Assembly: GCA_002410925.1 (NCBI GenBank)
Contig: DHPR01000027.1
Coordinates: 1 to 64,000 of the forward strand
Reading direction: 5' to 3'
Length of the DNA stretch: 64,000 nt
Origin: UBA5359 sp002410925 [NCBI: bacterium UBP13_UBA5359]
GTDB lineage: Bacteria > UBP13 > UBA5359
In this document: piece by piece, positions 54,094 through 63,496 of the stretch
Position numbering within the stretch: position 1 is the first letter of the stretch
Layout of the letters: every line of letters begins with the position of its first letter
The notes under the pieces: generated by a model
Told to the model about the DNA's origin: nothing
Seen by the model: the letters and a program-made list of their open reading frames with translations, nothing else
Databases searched by the model: none
Position numbers and translations under genes: made by a program

Positions 54094-55119
54094 TTACCCG
54101 GTTATCACCTCTACCGGCAGCATCTTTCGTACATGCTGCTTTGCCTGTTTGTTCAGGCTACAGACCAGGTATTCGCCGACCGCTTTTACCATCCCGGCTA
54201 TATCCTGTCTGATCAGCGGCAGCGGTTCCCTGATTACCTGCAAGGAGTTAAAGTCACCGGGGCAGACCATCTCAACAATAAAGGGATCGAAACCGATAAC
54301 TGGAAGATCGCCCGGTATGCGCAAGCCTTTTTGGCAGGCTGCATCCAGCAACCCCATCAGCAAGCGGTTGGATTCCAGAAAGATGCCGCTTCCATTTAAA
54401 TTGCTGTCAAGCATGCGTGCTGCCGTTTCTCTGACGCTCTTCCTGTCGGGTTCCGTAAGAAAGATCTGCCCGGTTGTAAAAGCGATGTCTCGGCAGACTG
54501 CCTCTTCTTTCACGCCTGCCAGCCTGTCGTCAAGCGGCTGATTGCGCATTATATTACCGAGATAAAATATTCGGCTTACCCCGCGGTCGGCCAGTATGAC
54601 AACGCCCTCTCCGGCTCCCTGCTTGTTATCCGTTGCGATGAAATTAAAATTTTCTCCGGCAAAATAGCGATCTATAAGAATAAAAGGCTTTTTGCCCTTC
54701 TGAATCTCTTTGAAATAATCTATATTATCCCGACCGGAAGCCGGCGCCACTACCAGGCCGTCAACCGACCGGCTTAGCAGGGCTTCTATATGCTTCCGTT
54801 CACTGGCCGGGTTATCCTCGCTGTTGCAGATAAGTGCCTGGTAACCGTGCGATGAGAGAAATATCTCCAGGGAACGCAGCAATTTCGGATAAAAAAGAGT
54901 GCTCATATCGGGAATCACTATGCCGATGGATTTCGTCTGCCGGTTTCGCAGCCCGCGGGCAATCATATCGGGTGAATATCCCAACCGCCGGGCTGTTTCG
55001 ATGATCTTCTCCTTTTTCGCCTGCCCGATACGTATGGGCAAACCGTTCAGCACCTTGCTGACAGCGGTTTGCGAGACATCCGCTTCCCGGGCAATATCTT
55101 TCAGGCAGATACGTTTCAA
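54094..55119 (-). CDS. LacI-family repressor of the sugar operon
   Basis: A 341-residue repressor: HTH LKDIAREADVSQTAVSKVLN, then hinge and sugar-binding domain with SIGIVIPDMSTLFYP and GSGIFLESNRLLMGLL. The start is TTG at 55119 with AGGGG eight bases upstream. A matching operator lies over its own promoter and another upstream of the dehydrogenase operon it precedes, so autorepression and local control are likely. The inducer would be a sugar or acid oxidised by the operon. Confidence 0.92.
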   Translation of the reverse strand: MKRICLKDIAREADVSQTAVSKVLNGLPIRIGQAKKEKIIETARRLGYSPDMIARGLRNRQTKSIGIVIPDMSTLFYPKLLRSLEIFLSSHGYQALICNSEDNPASERKHIEALLSRSVDGLVVAPASGRDNIDYFKEIQKGKKPFILIDRYFAGENFNFIATDNKQGAGEGVVILADRGVSRIFYLGNIMRNQPLDDRLAGVKEEAVCRDIAFTTGQIFLTEPDRKSVRETAARMLDSNLNGSGIFLESNRLLMGLLDAACQKGLRIPGDLPVIGFDPFIVEMVCPGDFNSLQVIREPLPLIRQDIAGMVKAVGEYLVCSLNKQAKQHVRKMLPVEVITG

Positions 55120-55145
55120 GCCGGCAACCCCTTATATTCCCTTTG

Positions 55146-55160
55146 GTTTAACGTTTAATC
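55146..55160 (-). promoter_or_regulatory. Operator next to the lacI-family promoter
   Basis: GGTTTAACGTTTAATC around 55145-55160 shares GTTTAACGTT with the perfect palindrome at 54035-54048 and lies just downstream of the -10 box. It is likely a second, weaker site for the same repressor, giving autoregulation. Confidence 0.6.
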
Positions 55161-55162
55161 AA

Positions 55163-55191
55163 AATATATCATTTGCCTTGGGGGATGTCAA
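55163..55191 (-). promoter_or_regulatory. Near-consensus promoter of the lacI-family gene
   Basis: On the minus strand TTGACA (55191-55186), 17 bases, TATATT (55168-55163). One mismatch from a consensus sigma-70/sigma-A promoter, followed at once by the operator. This arrangement suits strong expression when the repressor is off the DNA. Confidence 0.8.
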
Positions 55192-55296
55192 GCGGTATTG
55201 CTCTGGATATTTTATGTGAGTCAACGTAGTAGCGCCATTATGTCGTCTTACAGCGGCATATATACTTCACCGCAGTTATTTATCCCGGCAAGTTGC

Positions 55297-57030
55297 TCAA
55301 CTTGCCGGCAGCAGGATAGTAACTTTGCTTCCCTGCCCTATCCCGGGACTCTCCACCCATATCGATCCTCCATGCATTTTAACTACCAGGCTGGCAATGG
55401 GAAGTCCCATCCCGCTGCCCTGAATGCGACGAACGTTGACATCTTCCACCTGATAGAAACGCTCGAAGATATGTTTCAAATTCTCAGCGGAAATTCCTAC
55501 GCCGGTATCGCTGATTTCAATGCGTAAATTACCCTGGTCGGGGAGGGCATTAACCATTATCCCGCCCTCGTCGGTAAATTTTATAGCATTATCTATTACC
55601 TTCTTAAGGATATCCTTAAGCCAGTCGGGATCACCATTAATAACGGGTAAAGAGTCGGAGATATCCAGCTTAAGATACAACTTCTTTGTCTCTGCCGCCG
55701 GCAGCATATCCCTGACAGCGTCGTTCAACATCTCAGCCGGCTCTATCCGCTCTCGTTTGAATTCTACCCGTCTGGCTTCCAGATCGGATAGCGATATAAG
55801 ATCCTCTATAACCTGATGAAGCCGCTGTGACTGCCTCAAAGCCGAATCCAACCCCTTGCGCATACGCTCAGGAATCTCTCCCAGCTTTCCGGCAGCAATC
55901 AGATCCAAAAAGATACGAACAACGGTTAACGGCGAGCGTAGCTCATGTGATACTCTAGCCAGGAAATCAGCCCTCGACCTGGCTGTAGCCTGCAGTTCTT
56001 CAGCCATTCGGTTTATCTCGTTGGCAAGATCTTCAACTTCATCGCCGCTATCCACATGCACCCTGCTGCCCAGTTGATTGTTCCCTATCCTGGCAGCTGT
56101 CTTTTCGATATTGATTATGGGCTGAGTAAATCGTTGTGCCAGAAGAAGGGCCAGGACATGCGACAGCAATATCATCGTAACAACAAATATAACAAAGGCC
56201 CATACAGCCTGGCGAAACTTTCCATAAATCACTCTCTCCGATGCACCGGTAATTAAAGCCCATCCGGTATCGCCCACCGGAGTGCCGGCCAGAAGATAAG
56301 GATAGCCGTCAATAGGGCTCTTTGCCAGCGTTATGCCGGTTTTCCCTGTCAATATATCCTGAATAACTTTGTCGGTATAGCGGCGACCAAGATATTTCTC
56401 CATATCAAGATTACGGCTGACAAGGGTACCCTTTCTATCAAAGATACTGATAATATATCCAGAAGGGAGCTCCAGCCTGGAGAACATATCGCTCAATCCT
56501 TTTGGTGTCAGCGAGAGCGCCATAATGCCGGCAAAAACACCCTTATCATCATTTAACGGATATGCGATAATCACTGCAGGAGCACGTGCAAAACGTTCAC
56601 TGACGATAAAATCCGAGACGTAAGGCCGGTTGGTGCGTTTGACCTGAATAAAGTAATCTCTATCGGCCACCAATGCCCCCCGCGGAAAGGGAGCATAGCT
56701 GATGAGAACTCTCCCTCTTTCATCTGCCAGGAAAATATTTTGCCACTCCTTTTTGCTGCTGAGCAAACGAGTGAAATATGTTTTTAGTACGGGTAAATCA
56801 CGGGTTCTGACTGCCCTGGTGACTGCCATTGTTTCCAGCGAATTGGTTTGCTCGCTTAACCAAAGAGTGGTCATTTGCGATGCAGACCTGGCCTGCGCCA
56901 GTACGGAGAGCCTGATATCGCTCTGTTTATCATGATAATACTGGTAAAGCAAGGACGTTCCTGCCACCAGCAGCGGCAGAATTATAACGAAGGCATATTG
57001 AATGAAGCGTGCTCTTATGGAACGTTTCAC
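55297..57030 (-). CDS. Sensor histidine kinase with double-Cache-type sensor
   Basis: A 577-residue membrane kinase. TM1 (about 12-32), an extracellular Cache-like sensor (about 40-265), TM2 (about 275-300), HAMP (to about 350), then the kinase core: H-box FLARVSHELRSPLT, N-box VIDNAIKFT, G1 DTGVGI and G2 GSGMGLPIA. GTG at 57030 is preferred over a TTG ten codons upstream because GTGGAGAG lies eight bases before it. No response regulator gene is adjacent, so it is an orphan and its target is unknown. Confidence 0.9.
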   Translation of the reverse strand: MKRSIRARFIQYAFVIILPLLVAGTSLLYQYYHDKQSDIRLSVLAQARSASQMTTLWLSEQTNSLETMAVTRAVRTRDLPVLKTYFTRLLSSKKEWQNIFLADERGRVLISYAPFPRGALVADRDYFIQVKRTNRPYVSDFIVSERFARAPAVIIAYPLNDDKGVFAGIMALSLTPKGLSDMFSRLELPSGYIISIFDRKGTLVSRNLDMEKYLGRRYTDKVIQDILTGKTGITLAKSPIDGYPYLLAGTPVGDTGWALITGASERVIYGKFRQAVWAFVIFVVTMILLSHVLALLLAQRFTQPIINIEKTAARIGNNQLGSRVHVDSGDEVEDLANEINRMAEELQATARSRADFLARVSHELRSPLTVVRIFLDLIAAGKLGEIPERMRKGLDSALRQSQRLHQVIEDLISLSDLEARRVEFKRERIEPAEMLNDAVRDMLPAAETKKLYLKLDISDSLPVINGDPDWLKDILKKVIDNAIKFTDEGGIMVNALPDQGNLRIEISDTGVGISAENLKHIFERFYQVEDVNVRRIQGSGMGLPIASLVVKMHGGSIWVESPGIGQGSKVTILLPAS

Positions 57031-57105
57031 CAGTATTGCTCTCCACTTTACGCTAATCAATAGTTATCTTATACCCTCGGTATACTCGGTAAAAACAGAT
57101 ACCTG

Positions 57106-58140
57106 TCAAATAATAAGCATGGCATCTCCAAAGGAGAAAAATCTATAGCCCTCTTTTATAGCCAGATTATATGCACCAAGCACCCGATTACGTCCGGCAA
57201 AGGCGCTGACAAGCAGGAGCAGACTGGTCTTGGGCAGATGAAAATTAGTCAGAAGTATATCCGTGGCTCTAAAGAGAAAGCCCGGATATATAAAGATATC
57301 CGTCCAGCCGGAGCAAATAGGTTTCGGGCCGGAAAAAGCCGCTTCCAAAGCTCGCGTGGTGGTGGTACCAACAGCCGCCACTCTGCCGCCGCTTTTCCGC
57401 GTGGATACAACCGCCTCTACGGTATCTTCAGAGAGCTGATAATACTCGGAATGCATCCGATGTTCCACCACGCTCTCATGACGCAACGGACGAAAGGTAT
57501 CCAGGCCTACATGCAGAGTCAGACTGCTTAACTGTATTCCTGCATCTTTGATCTTTTTCAGCAGATCCGGCGTAAAATGCAGGCCGGCTGTGGGAGCGGC
57601 GGCAGATCCCGGCTGACGCGAATAAACCGTCTGATACTTCTCTGCATCCTCCAGCTTGCCTTTGATATAAGGCGGCAACGGCATCTCACCCAGACGTTGC
57701 AGCACATCAAGAAAATTGCCCTCCCAGTGAAAACGAAGCACTCTGCCTCCGGCTTCCGTGCGTGCTATTACTTCCGCATTCAGGCATTCACCGAACTCCA
57801 GCCCCTCCCCGGGATGCACACGCCTACCCGGTCTGACCAAACATTCCCATTCACCACGCCTGATTTCATGCAGCAACAGAACCTCTACTACACCTCCGGT
57901 CTGGCGCCTGCCGAATAGCCGGGCAGGTATAACCCTGGTATCATTGATTACCAGCAGGTCCCCCTCCTTTAGATAATCGAGAATATCATAAAAAATGCGA
58001 TGCTCTACTCTGCCACTATCACGATTTATAACCATCAGTCGGCAGGTATCACGCGGCTCTGCCGGCTCCTGGGCTATAAACTCAGGCGGCAGATGATAAT
58101 TATAATCCGAAAGCAGAAGATCGTGGCTCGAAGCCGTCAT
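57106..58140 (-). CDS. queA: tRNA preQ1(34) S-adenosylmethionine ribosyltransferase-isomerase
   Basis: A 344-residue enzyme adding the epoxycyclopentane of queuosine to preQ1 in tRNA, using SAM. Signature blocks are YHLPPEFIAQEPAEPRD, VINDTRVIPARLFG, SAAAPTAGLHFT and LLTNFHLPKTSLLLLVSAFAG. The length is normal. It overlaps queH by four bases. Confidence 0.96.
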   Translation of the reverse strand: MTASSHDLLLSDYNYHLPPEFIAQEPAEPRDTCRLMVINRDSGRVEHRIFYDILDYLKEGDLLVINDTRVIPARLFGRRQTGGVVEVLLLHEIRRGEWECLVRPGRRVHPGEGLEFGECLNAEVIARTEAGGRVLRFHWEGNFLDVLQRLGEMPLPPYIKGKLEDAEKYQTVYSRQPGSAAAPTAGLHFTPDLLKKIKDAGIQLSSLTLHVGLDTFRPLRHESVVEHRMHSEYYQLSEDTVEAVVSTRKSGGRVAAVGTTTTRALEAAFSGPKPICSGWTDIFIYPGFLFRATDILLTNFHLPKTSLLLLVSAFAGRNRVLGAYNLAIKEGYRFFSFGDAMLII

Positions 58141-58694
58141 CGGCCTGCCTCCCGCCGGCGGTAATATCTGTCTCGCTCACTAAGAATGCAACCACAGTAA
58201 GCCTGCAGATATATGCCTCGTTCTCTTATCTCTTGCTTAGCGGCGGGCCACCCCGGACGCCAATCGCGGTAAATGAATTCGATATCATAACGTTCACCCT
58301 CCTCGGTAGCGACTTGGGCTATCATATCATGTTGTTGATAGGGACTGACCAATAAAGTGGTGGAATAAAAATGATATCCCTCCATTGCAGCTCGAGCAGC
58401 GGCTGCCGACAGACGCCAACGATAGCATTCCAGACATCTGTTCTCAGCCTGCAGAGTCCTCTTCAGCCAGTCTTCCAATGGATATGACTCTTCCGTCTGC
58501 AAGGATAGTCCTTCATTAACGGCAATGCATCGCAATGCCGCCAGGCGTTTTTTGAATTCTGTGAAAGGTTGTATATTGGGGTTAAAAAAGTACCCCCTCG
58601 GCTCCAGGCCTTCTCGCCGCAGCTCTCTTATCGGATGAAGAGAGCATGGTCCACAGCATATATGCAGCAAAATATCTTTATGCCCTGTGTTCAC
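58137..58694 (-). CDS. queH: Epoxyqueuosine reductase QueH
   Basis: A 185-residue metalloenzyme that reduces epoxyqueuosine to queuosine in tRNA, replacing QueG. The Cys pattern is LHICCGPCS, RCLECYRWRL and a C-terminal YCGCILSE, which hold the 4Fe-4S cluster and adjacent iron. It overlaps queA downstream by four bases and follows ruvB by three, so queuosine and junction genes share one transcript. Confidence 0.92.
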   Translation of the reverse strand: MNTGHKDILLHICCGPCSLHPIRELRREGLEPRGYFFNPNIQPFTEFKKRLAALRCIAVNEGLSLQTEESYPLEDWLKRTLQAENRCLECYRWRLSAAAARAAMEGYHFYSTTLLVSPYQQHDMIAQVATEEGERYDIEFIYRDWRPGWPAAKQEIRERGIYLQAYCGCILSERDRYYRRREAGR

Positions 58695-58697
58695 TGC

Positions 58698-59732
58698 TTA
58701 AATCTCCAGATTGTACTGATCAAATGGCTGTTCCGAATAACCGTAAGGTAATTTAAAGTGCTCGTAGGCCAGCCGCGTAGCCTTTCTACCTCTGGGAGTA
58801 CGGTTAAGATAGCCGATTTGGATCAGATAGGGCTCATAAACGAACTCCAACGTGTCTCGCTCTTCATTTAAAGAGGCCGCAATCGTGTCTATACCGACAG
58901 GTCCGCCATCAAATTTCTCTATAATCGATAAAAGATAGCTTCGGTCCAGCCGGTCCAGGCCGCAATGGTCCACATCCAACATCTCCAGGGCATCCACAGC
59001 CACTTCAGCATCTATGCAACCGTCGGCTCTTATCTGTGCATAATCGCGAACGCGTTTGAGAAGGCGATTAGCTATACGGGGCGTCCCCCGTGAACGGCGG
59101 GCTATCTCTGCAGCACCGCTCTCGGTTATATCTACATTCAGTATACCAGCCGATCTAGTGATAATAATACATAGATCCCCGGGCGTATAATACTCGAAAT
59201 GAAAGGAGATTCCGAAACGATCCCTGAGCGGCGAAGTCAGCAATCCCGTTCTGGTAGTAGCCCCTATCAGAGTAAAGGGTGCCAGAGGCAAGGTATACGA
59301 TCTGGCGCTGGGACCCTTGCCAATAACCATATCGAATTTAAAATCCTCGATAGCGGGATAGAGGCGCTCCTCCACCACCCTTCCTAGACGGTGTATCTCA
59401 TCTATAAAGAGAATATCATGTTCTTGGAGATTGGTAAGCAATGCGGCCAGATCACCGGTATGCTCTATGGCCGGACCAGAGGTAACCTTGACACCCACTC
59501 CCATTTCATGAGCAATAATGCCGGCCAGCGTCGTCTTTCCCAGACCCGGAGGCCCGTAAAGCAGAACATGATCTAATGCCTCTCTCCTGCCCTGAGCGGC
59601 TTCTATGCAGATCTTCAGGTTTTCCCTGACATGCTGCTGACCGATGAAGTCCTCCAGCTGGCGAGGCCGTAAAGAACGCTCCAGTTCAAAATCCTCTTCA
59701 TATTGATTAGCAGCTGTTACACGATCAGACAT
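58698..59732 (-). CDS. ruvB: Holliday junction branch migration ATPase RuvB
   Basis: A 344-residue AAA+ motor. Walker A is [16 protein letters not shown], Walker [10 protein letters not shown], sensor 1 [18 protein letters not shown]; the C-terminal winged helix begins near residue 260. It drives branch migration with RuvA. There is a 110-base gap from ruvA, more than elsewhere in this run. Confidence 0.97.
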   Translation of the reverse strand: MSDRVTAANQYEEDFELERSLRPRQLEDFIGQQHVRENLKICIEAAQGRREALDHVLLYGPPGLGKTTLAGIIAHEMGVGVKVTSGPAIEHTGDLAALLTNLQEHDILFIDEIHRLGRVVEERLYPAIEDFKFDMVIGKGPSARSYTLPLAPFTLIGATTRTGLLTSPLRDRFGISFHFEYYTPGDLCIIITRSAGILNVDITESGAAEIARRSRGTPRIANRLLKRVRDYAQIRADGCIDAEVAVDALEMLDVDHCGLDRLDRSYLLSIIEKFDGGPVGIDTIAASLNEERDTLEFVYEPYLIQIGYLNRTPRGRKATRLAYEHFKLPYGYSEQPFDQYNLEI

Positions 59733-59842
59733 TCCTTATCATCTCCGTTTTAGCCCATAAATTTTTAGCCTTTTAACAGTATCCCGGCAGGCTATTCAGC
59801 CCTGACGATATTCTCCTTCTGCTAAATTTCCAACCCGCCGTA

Positions 59843-60436
59843 TCAATGCCCCAGAGACTTGAGTGCTTCACGAATAACGGCTTCAACCCCGTTCTCTCGT
59901 TCAGCCGCATCAATCCGTCTGACCGCCTCAGTTGCACGCTGACGGCTGTAACCCAGCTCCACCAGCACGGTAATAGCCTCAGCAACCGTATCGCCTATGC
60001 CGGCTGAGACTTCGCCTTCATCGATTAGCAGATCGTCTTTGATCTTATCCTTTAAATCCACTACAATACGTTCAGCCGTCTTTCGGCCCACTCCCTGCGC
60101 CTTAACTAGAGTCGCCACCTCACCCGTAGCGATAGCGGCCTTAAGGCGTCCCAGCGTATTAGAAGAGATCAGCATCTGAGCGACCTTGAGGCCAACGCCG
60201 GAAACTCCGAGCAGAAGTTCAAAAAACTCCCTGGCTTCTGCGGTAAGAAAACCTACCAGCGTTATGGCATCCGCTCTGACACAAGTATGTATATGAAGGC
60301 GTACCTCCTCACCCACAGCAGGCAACCTGGATATAGCCGATGGATGCAACTCCACTCGATAGCCTACCCCGCCAGCTATAATAATAACGTAATTCTCTCT
60401 AACTTCAAGCAATTCTCCTGCCAGATAAGCTATCAT
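59843..60436 (-). CDS. ruvA: Holliday junction DNA-binding protein RuvA
   Basis: A 197-residue junction-binding protein: N-terminal OB fold (MIAYLAGELLEV onward, HIHTCVRADAITLVGF), two helix-hairpin-helix motifs (LLGVSGVGLKVAQML and LVKAQGVGRKTAERIV) and a C-terminal UBA-like domain that contacts RuvB. The ATG at 60436 is chosen because AGGGG precedes it and it overlaps the ruvC stop by four bases; a frame start 12 codons upstream adds no homology. Confidence 0.95.
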   Translation of the reverse strand: MIAYLAGELLEVRENYVIIIAGGVGYRVELHPSAISRLPAVGEEVRLHIHTCVRADAITLVGFLTAEAREFFELLLGVSGVGLKVAQMLISSNTLGRLKAAIATGEVATLVKAQGVGRKTAERIVVDLKDKIKDDLLIDEGEVSAGIGDTVAEAITVLVELGYSRQRATEAVRRIDAAERENGVEAVIREALKSLGH

Positions 60437-60918
60437 CCCAATCCCCTCATAGGCACTGCGTGAATATGGCAAACCGCCACCGCCATAGCGTCAGCTGCAT
60501 CATCCGGCTTAGGTATTTCCCGCAGCCCCAAAATACTCTTTACCATAAATTGTACCTGCTCCTTGGAAGCACGGCCATAGCCCACAACCGCTTGCTTGAC
60601 CTGAAGCGGCGTATATTCTGCCACCGGCAAGCCTGCATTGGCAGCCGCCAAAACAGCCACGCCTCGAGCCTGCCCCACAGCGATAGCCGTAGTCACATTA
60701 CGACAGAAAAAGAGCTCCTCAACCGCCGCTTCATGCGGTTGAAAAGCAGCAATCCTGGCACTTAGCTCCCGATAAATAATCTGCAACCGCCGGGCAGGAT
60801 CCTCTCCGGCCGTAGTGACAATCACCCCGTAATCCAATGCGCACAAAGACTGGTTTCGCTTTTCGATAAAGGCATACCCGGTTATAGCCGTACCGGGATC
60901 TATCCCCAGGACTATCAT
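60433..60918 (-). CDS. ruvC: Crossover junction endodeoxyribonuclease RuvC
   Basis: A 161-residue resolvase with the four acidic residues in GIDPGTAITGYA (Asp7), AVEELFFC (Glu) and PDDAADAMAVAVCH (two Asp). It cuts Holliday junctions held by RuvAB. A strong terminator separates it from yebC, so it may have its own promoter or depend on read-through. Confidence 0.96.
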   Translation of the reverse strand: MIVLGIDPGTAITGYAFIEKRNQSLCALDYGVIVTTAGEDPARRLQIIYRELSARIAAFQPHEAAVEELFFCRNVTTAIAVGQARGVAVLAAANAGLPVAEYTPLQVKQAVVGYGRASKEQVQFMVKSILGLREIPKPDDAADAMAVAVCHIHAVPMRGLG

Positions 60919-60937
60919 AATCCCACCGATAAATAGT

Positions 60938-60973
60938 AAAAAGAGCAGGAACGACCTCCGCTCCTGCCCTTTT
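60938..60973 (-). terminator. Intrinsic terminator between yebC and ruvC
   Basis: On the minus strand AAAAGGGCAGGA (60973-60962) pairs with TCCTGCTCTTTT (60950-60939), including one G-U pair, with an 11-base loop, then TTTTTAC. It lies 20 bases before ruvC and reads in the direction of yebC transcription, so it would separate yebC from ruvCAB. Confidence 0.8.
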
Positions 60974-60993
60974 CAACTAGCAATCCCGCTGAC

Positions 60994-61740
60994 CTAACCG
61001 ATCTGCTCAAGAATATCCTCCGGGATGTCAAAATTAGAATGAACCTTCTGGACATCATCATGCTCCTCCAGCATATCCATAAGGCGCAACATCTGCTGAG
61101 CCTCCTTGCCGGCCAGAGCTATAGTATTTTGAGGAATCATAGTCACCTCGGAAGAAGTCGGTTTGTAACCCGCCTCTTCGACGGCCGTGCGCACAGCATC
61201 CAAATTCTCAGGCGCAGTCACTATTTCAAGAACGTCGTCATCACTCTTAATATCTTCAGCCCCGGCATCGAGCGTCGCCATGAGCAGTTCATCTTCATCG
61301 ATGCCTTGAGCATCTATCTGAATCAATCCTTTGCTATCAAACATCCAGGCTACGCAGCCGCTCTCACCCAGATTGCCGCCGCTGCGTGAAAAAATATTTC
61401 TGATCTCAGGTAATGTTCGATTTCTATTATCAGTCATCGCCTCAATGTAAACAGCTGCCCCCCCCGGACCGTAACCTTCATAAGAAATCTCCTCGTAAGT
61501 AACGCCTTCAAGCTCACCCGTTCCACGTTGAATGGCACGCTTGATATTGTCGGCCGGCATATTTACTTCCCTGGCCTTGAGCATGGCATTGCGCAGCCGG
61601 ACATTACTGTCAGGATCGCCGCCTCCTGTCCTGGCCGCCACAATGATCTCTTTGGTTACGCGGGTAAATGCTTTGCCTCTTTCGGCATCCATTTTACCCT
61701 TTTTCAATCTTATATTATGCCATTTGGAATGACCTGCCAT
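60994..61740 (-). CDS. yebC: YebC/PmpR-family protein
   Basis: A 248-residue TACO1/YebC-type protein, opening MAGHSKWHNIRLKKGKMDAERGK as all members do, with the three-domain layout and the internal RSGGNLGESGCVAWMFD. Members have been described both as DNA-binding regulators and as factors that ease ribosome stalling at proline stretches. Its neighbourhood with ruvCAB is conserved widely. Confidence 0.95.
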   Translation of the reverse strand: MAGHSKWHNIRLKKGKMDAERGKAFTRVTKEIIVAARTGGGDPDSNVRLRNAMLKAREVNMPADNIKRAIQRGTGELEGVTYEEISYEGYGPGGAAVYIEAMTDNRNRTLPEIRNIFSRSGGNLGESGCVAWMFDSKGLIQIDAQGIDEDELLMATLDAGAEDIKSDDDVLEIVTAPENLDAVRTAVEEAGYKPTSSEVTMIPQNTIALAGKEAQQMLRLMDMLEEHDDVQKVHSNFDIPEDILEQIG

Positions 61741-62086
61741 ACCTTAATTACCTTCCCTATATTAAATGTAGAACAGACTGTCCTATATTCCTTTTTCAAG
61801 CTTTCCTGCCTACAAGTTTACAAATTACATCATGATTTTATCATAAAACGGGTTCTTTTTGAAGCTACGATGTGGCAGCGGTGCATGTGAAGCGTGGAAA
61901 TATTTGGATATTCGGGCACATTTACAGCCTCAGCCACTCCTAAAACAGCCGATATCTTGCATAGCTTCTTTGCGTGTGATAGTATGAAATAAAAGTTTTT
62001 CTTAATGAGTAAAAAAAGTCCTGTTCAATAGAGAATTCGGAGTTCCGTGATAGAACTCTGGCATAAAAAAGGAGGCAGATTGAAGA
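61741..62086. other. Intergenic region before the ROK-like gene
   Basis: A 346-base gap between divergent genes. It holds a candidate rightward promoter (61957-61985) and a GAGTTC/GAACTC inverted repeat (62040-62058) with a seven-base loop that could be a repressor site or leader hairpin just upstream of the GGAGG of the ROK-like gene. I see no gene in it. Confidence 0.45.
61957..61985 (+). promoter_or_regulatory. Candidate promoter of the ROK-like gene
   Basis: TTGCAT (61957-61962), 17 bases, TAGTAT (61980-61985). A moderate sigma-70-type match about 100 bases upstream of the ROK-like start; the GAGTTC/GAACTC repeat lies in the leader between them. Confidence 0.4.
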
Positions 62087-63487
62087 ATGGATATATCCGC
62101 TATTATTAAGGTTAAGCCCAAGTTTGTACCACCTCTGGATCAGGATTTTGTACCGGCTTCCCTGATCAACCGTAAATTCCGCGAACTGGTAAAGGAAAGT
62201 GGCGGCGGAGTTCCCCTAAAGCTAGCCTTGGAGAGAGCCGACGGTTCCATCTCTACCTACTCCACCTCGGTTTTTAAATCCGATTCGCCTTACGCACAGG
62301 CTAATCTACCGTATGTGGAGAGAATAGTCAAATTTCTTCTCTGGCAGCGAGGCAGCTGGAAGATTTACGTAGGCGGTCCTGCGGATATCGGCGAGTATAT
62401 AAAGAAGACTTACTCGGCCGATGGTGCCAGAGCCTTTGATGCAAATTTTATGGGCAATGTTTATGAACGTCCCTTCACTGTGGAGGTGACCGCCGTAGAT
62501 GATGTTCCCGGAGATGATGAAGAATCGATTCCGCTGGGACGGCATCTAGATGGCTGCCGCGTAGGCTTCGATCTGGGAGCCAGCGACCGAAAAGCCAGTG
62601 CCGTTATTGATGGAGAACCTGTTTACAGTGAAGAAGTGCCCTGGGATCCACGCAATGCTACCGATCCCGAATACCATTATCAAGGCATAATGGCTGCCAT
62701 CCGCCGTGCAGCTGAGAAACTGCCCAGATTGGATGCCGTCGGCGGCAGTGCAGCCGGAGTCTACATTAACAACCGCGTGCGCGTGGCCTCCTTGTATAGA
62801 GGTATTCCCAAGGATGAATTCGATGCCAAAATCGTCAATATTTTCCTGCGTATACGTGATGAACTCGGCGTGCCCATGGAAGTAGTCAACGATGGAGAGG
62901 TAACAGCTCTGGCCGGCTCAATGTCACTGGGAGAGAATCCTGTCCTCGGTATAGCCATGGGCTCCAGCGAAGCAGTCGGATATGTCAATGCCGCCGGCAA
63001 TATCACCGGCTGGCTTAATGAACTGGCCTTCGCTCCCATAGATTACAGGCCGAATGCACCGGCAGATGAATGGTCCGGCGATATTGGATGCGGCGTTCAG
63101 TATTTCTGCCAAGTTGGCGCCATCAGAGTAGCCGAGGGAGCTGGCATGGTCTTTGATTCCAATCTGAAACTACCGGAAAAACTGGTAGTGCTTCAGGAGA
63201 GAATGGAGCAGGAAGATCCCTTGGCCCGAAAGGTTTACGAAACGATAGGCACATCGCTGGGTTATGCCCTGGCTCATTATGCTGATTTCTACAATCTTAA
63301 CAGAGTGCTTATTCTAGGACGTGTTACCACCGGCAAGGGTGGCGATATCATGCTTGCCCAGGCAGAGCGGGTGCTAAAGGCCGATTTCCCGGAAATAGCC
63401 GATAAGATCAAAATCTCTCTGCCTGATGAGAAGAGCAGACGCGTCGGACAATCCATAGCTGCAGCCAGTCTGCCGGAGATTCAATAG
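62087..63487 (+). CDS. ROK-like sugar kinase / ASKHA protein
   Basis: A 466-residue protein. Residues 1-155 are an extra N-terminal part; from about 160 it shows an ASKHA/ROK core: VGFDLGASDRKASAVIDGE (phosphate 1), VVNDGEVTALAGSM (catalytic-Asp region), LGIAMGSSEAVGYVNAAG (phosphate 2) and VLILGRVTTGKGGDIML (adenosine). It probably phosphorylates a sugar, or is a ROK-type relative that has lost kinase function. GGAGG lies 11 bases upstream. It precedes a PIG-L deacetylase gene, so an acetylated amino sugar is a plausible substrate. Confidence 0.8.
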   Translation: MDISAIIKVKPKFVPPLDQDFVPASLINRKFRELVKESGGGVPLKLALERADGSISTYSTSVFKSDSPYAQANLPYVERIVKFLLWQRGSWKIYVGGPADIGEYIKKTYSADGARAFDANFMGNVYERPFTVEVTAVDDVPGDDEESIPLGRHLDGCRVGFDLGASDRKASAVIDGEPVYSEEVPWDPRNATDPEYHYQGIMAAIRRAAEKLPRLDAVGGSAAGVYINNRVRVASLYRGIPKDEFDAKIVNIFLRIRDELGVPMEVVNDGEVTALAGSMSLGENPVLGIAMGSSEAVGYVNAAGNITGWLNELAFAPIDYRPNAPADEWSGDIGCGVQYFCQVGAIRVAEGAGMVFDSNLKLPEKLVVLQERMEQEDPLARKVYETIGTSLGYALAHYADFYNLNRVLILGRVTTGKGGDIMLAQAERVLKADFPEIADKIKISLPDEKSRRVGQSIAAASLPEIQ

Positions 63488-63496
63488 GAGGAAATC

